From NCBI GenBank assembly GCA_002397345.1, contig DHAH01000101.1:1-7312 (forward strand): a DNA stretch of 7,312 nucleotides, read 5' to 3'. The notes under the pieces were generated by a model. That model was not told where the DNA came from and made no database searches. It saw nothing but the letters and a program-made list of their open reading frames with translations. The position numbers and the translations under genes are program-made. The DNA is from Clostridiales bacterium UBA4959. Its GTDB lineage: Bacteria; Bacillota; Clostridia; Oscillospirales; CAG-272. Shown here piece by piece: positions 5,212 through 7,312 of this stretch. Positions within the stretch are counted from its first letter, which is position 1. Every line of letters begins with the position of its first letter.

Positions 5212-7077
5212 ATGAAAAACAAGGAAAAGCAACGCAGAAAAATACAGTTTGGAGCGTATTATAAAGCCGCGAAACCCGCGTTGGAGTACAAATGGTGTTA
5301 TATAGTTCTGACGCTTATCGGCGTAGTTCTGGTAGCCGCTGATTTAGCCTTTGCGCAGAACAGCCGCACGCTGTTTGATTTAGCCCCGAACATACCATCG
5401 GATATGGCTGTGAGGATTATCCTGACTTTTATTATTATAATCGTAATACAATATATTTTCGGCTTTTTAGAAAGTTACGTGTTCAGTTATTTTAATGAAT
5501 CTGTTATATACGCTATGCGGCGCGAAACGCTGGGCAAAATTGAGCGGTTGAAGATGGAGTTTTACGACAATAACCATACGTCGAAAATCGCGAATACCTT
5601 TTTTAATCAAATCGAGGTCGTAAAAAACTTCGTAGTAAACGATGTACGGAACATGATAAAGCTGCCGCTGTCGTTTATTTTGATCGGTACATATCTGTTT
5701 ACGGTGCATCCGTATCTCGGTATAACTGCTGTTTTAGCGAGTGTTTTGCAGCCGCTTAGTAACTCGGTGTTTAAAAAGCCATTTTTCAAGGCGCTTGACG
5801 ACCAGCGTCAGGTTTCGATGGATGTTTTCACAACAATGGGTGAAACTACGCAGGGTATACGCGAGGTGAAAATAAATCAAATAGAAGAATTTATCGATAC
5901 CAAAATGAAAAAATGCCAGGAAAACGGCGTTAAATATAATCTTTCGTTGGTAAAATATGATACCCTGCGCGGTATAATCAAAGAAATCCCCACAAAAATC
6001 GGCTACGTCGCGGGTATTGCAATAGGCATTGCTTTAATGCTTGCAAAACAGATAAATCCCGGCGATTTGGTTGCGTTTATTACGCTTTTATATAAGGTGT
6101 CAGAGCCGTTCAACGGCATCACGCAGACATATTCTAATTTTCAGAGGTCGCTGCGCAGTGCCAACGATCTGCTTAAGCTCGTTGACGAGCCGGAGGAGAA
6201 TTACACGACCGGTGAGAGCTTGAAACTGCCGGTTGAAAATATACGCTTCACCAACGTGAGCTTCAGCTATAAAACGCGCGAAGACAACGAGGGAAATAGT
6301 CGCGATTGGATCGACGGTGAAAGCGAAGATGACAATTACGGCTATCTATACGGCGATAGCAATAAGCGGGATAAAGAAGTTAATGTATTAAAAAATGTAA
6401 GCTTCGAGATAAAGGGCGGCTCGACAGTCGCGCTTGTCGGCCCGAGCGGTTCTGGTAAAAGTACATTGATAAAACTGCTGTATAAGTTCTATGAACCGAC
6501 CGGCGGCGAGATTGTGATAAATGACAAGCCTATAGCGGACTATAACATAACCTCGCTGCGAAGCGCAATGTCTATCGTTTCGCAGGATATATTTTTGTTC
6601 GACGGAACGGTGCGCGAAAATTTGGTACTCGGGCGTAAAAATATATCTGATAACGATATTGACAGGGCGTTGAAATTTTCAGAGAGTTATGATTTTGTAA
6701 TGAAAATGGCTGACGGGTTGGACTCGAATCTCGGCGAGCGCGGAGCAAAGCTGTCACAGGGGCAAAAGCAGCGGTTATCCATAGCGCGCTCGATTATAAA
6801 AAGGGCAAATATTATAATACTCGACGAACCAACCTCCGCACTTGATGTGGAGACGGAGTATCTATTCCAGCAGAACCTGAGCGAATGGGCAAAAGATTGC
6901 ACAAAAATCATCATTGCCCACCGTCTTACAACCATACGCGACGCCGATTATATATTGTTTTTAGAGGATGGAGAAATTACTGAGCAAGGCTCGCCGTATG
7001 AATTGATAAAAAAACAGGGCGGCAAGTTTAAAGAATATTGGGAAAAGCAGTTCCTGTTTCAGGAAGAAAATGCTTGA
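5212..7077 (+). CDS. ABC transporter, half-size exporter with fused membrane and ATPase domains
   Basis: This 621-residue protein has the layout of homodimeric or heterodimeric exporters: six likely membrane segments (about 28-48, 67-92, 150-166, 168-182, 263-279, 284-297), with the coupling region QGIREVKINQIEEF (214-227). The ATPase domain has A-loop Tyr353, Walker A GPSGSGKST (410-418), Q-loop Gln458, signature LSQGQ (514-518), Walker B ILDE with Asp538 and catalytic Glu539, D-loop SALD and switch His570. All catalytic residues are intact. An acidic insert (about 357-388, rich in Asp, Glu, Asn, Tyr) lies between the A-loop and VLKNVSF, longer than usual. Substrate is unknown. The start is ATG 5212, nine bases after GAGG (5199-5202); the TTG at 5197 lies inside that SD. 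It begins 18 bases after thiN, and no terminator separates it from the next promoter. Confidence 0.93.
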   Translation: MKNKEKQRRKIQFGAYYKAAKPALEYKWCYIVLTLIGVVLVAADLAFAQNSRTLFDLAPNIPSDMAVRIILTFIIIIVIQYIFGFLESYVFSYFNESVIYAMRRETLGKIERLKMEFYDNNHTSKIANTFFNQIEVVKNFVVNDVRNMIKLPLSFILIGTYLFTVHPYLGITAVLASVLQPLSNSVFKKPFFKALDDQRQVSMDVFTTMGETTQGIREVKINQIEEFIDTKMKKCQENGVKYNLSLVKYDTLRGIIKEIPTKIGYVAGIAIGIALMLAKQINPGDLVAFITLLYKVSEPFNGITQTYSNFQRSLRSANDLLKLVDEPEENYTTGESLKLPVENIRFTNVSFSYKTREDNEGNSRDWIDGESEDDNYGYLYGDSNKRDKEVNVLKNVSFEIKGGSTVALVGPSGSGKSTLIKLLYKFYEPTGGEIVINDKPIADYNITSLRSAMSIVSQDIFLFDGTVRENLVLGRKNISDNDIDRALKFSESYDFVMKMADGLDSNLGERGAKLSQGQKQRLSIARSIIKRANIIILDEPTSALDVETEYLFQQNLSEWAKDCTKIIIAHRLTTIRDADYILFLEDGEITEQGSPYELIKKQGGKFKEYWEKQFLFQEENA

Positions 7078-7102
7078 CATTTACATATCCGTATGATATA
7101 AT
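7074..7102 (+). promoter_or_regulatory. Perfect-consensus sigma-A promoter overlapping the ABC gene stop codon
   Basis: TTGACA (7074-7079), a 17-base spacer and TATAAT (7097-7102) match the housekeeping consensus at every position. The TGA stop of the ABC gene (7075-7077) lies within the -35 box. Transcription should start near 7109, giving a leader of about 70 bases before the next gene. Confidence 0.9.
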
Positions 7103-7115
7103 CACGTCACGCGCT

Positions 7116-7192
7116 GGGGACGGCACCCATTATAAAAAAACGGCACGCGAAAATTTCATAACGGCAGGGGGAGATACCCATCGAAAAAAACG
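7116..7192 (+). repeat. Duplicated translation-initiation-like element in the leader of the last gene
   Basis: Copy A (7116-7142) and copy B (7168-7192) share, in the same order, GGGGA, then CCCAT after four or five bases, then A7CG after two or three more. Copy B contains the ribosome binding site and likely start of the last gene; copy A lies just after the expected transcription start. ACGGCA also occurs three times, at 7120, 7140 and 7161, spaced 20 and 21 bases. Starting at ATT 7129, copy A would read ten codons to TAA 7159-7161 with several Lys, Arg and His codons. Confidence 0.7.
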
Positions 7193-7312
7193 TGCAGGTC
7201 GTTGATACAAACGGAAATACGCTTACAAGCACTTACCCGAAAAGGGCACGCGGACTGGTGAAAACCGGACGGGCCCGATACGCACCGGGCAGGGACAATT
7301 TAATAATATTGG
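7180..7312 (+). CDS. Uncharacterised basic protein with YPKRARGLVKTGRARY motif, N-terminal part, runs off the window
   Basis: The frame is open to the edge for 44 codons. The translation contains VQVVDTNGN followed by TYPKRARGLVKTGRARY, very rich in Arg and Lys. I recall similar N-termini (YPKRAxGLVKxGRAR) in uncharacterised proteins common in gut Clostridia, but no function is known to me. Start choice: AGGGGGAG (7166-7173) is a strong SD, and the in-frame codon at proper distance (six bases) is ATC 7180; there is no in-frame ATG. GTG 7192 is a conventional start codon but lies 18 bases from the SD. I take ATC 7180 as more likely on spacing, with GTG 7192 as the alternative. The basic N-terminus could suit nucleic acid binding, which is inference. 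It has its own strong promoter, so it is a separate unit from the ABC gene cluster. Confidence 0.6.
   Translation, partial: MEKNVQVVDTNGNTLTSTYPKRARGLVKTGRARYAPGRDNLIIL

Noticed and set aside
7103..7150. Terminator after the ABC transporter gene
   Set aside because: GGGGACGGCACCC could form only a weak stem and is followed by a run of A, not T, on the plus strand; it is better explained as part of the duplicated leader element.

Overview
The window looks like chromosomal DNA from an endospore-forming member of the Clostridia, most likely a gut-type Oscillospiraceae/Ruminococcaceae relative. The grounds are a SpoIIE-like sporulation protein, a clostridial-style lipoprotein of the solute-binding family, moderate to high GC in coding regions with AT-rich promoters, strong GGAGG-type ribosome binding sites, and a terminal gene whose N-terminus resembles an uncharacterised protein I associate with these bacteria. 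Assignment to a genus is not possible from this sequence alone.

Layout. Positions 1-1193 (minus) hold the first ~397 codons of a SpoIIE-type protein: a disordered, repeat-bearing N-tail followed by a multi-pass membrane region. The phosphatase end lies beyond the window. Its upstream region (about 1194-1270) has a TATAAT box and Spo0A-box-like heptamers. Next comes a short non-coding stretch with repeats and the strong terminator (1393-1429) of the next minus-strand gene. That gene (1511-3004) is an orphan solute-binding lipoprotein with its own sigma-A promoter. A ~200-base divergent intergenic region follows.

The plus strand then carries a tight three-gene cluster: a DacF/PBP5-type D,D-carboxypeptidase homologue with altered active-site motifs (3206-4564), thiamine pyrophosphokinase thiN (4561-5193, ATGA overlap with the previous gene) and a half-size ABC exporter with an unusual acidic insert in its nucleotide-binding domain (5212-7077). 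The spacing argues for one transcript. Nothing in the sequence shows a shared function; thiN supplies thiamine diphosphate, while the other two act at the envelope.

The last ~240 bases are the most unusual. A perfect sigma-A promoter (TTGACA-17-TATAAT) has its -35 box over the stop codon of the ABC gene. It drives a leader in which the translation-initiation region of the next gene appears twice, and that gene (partial, running off the window) seems to start at a near-cognate ATC codon. No rRNA, tRNA, CRISPR array, insertion sequence or phage gene was seen.
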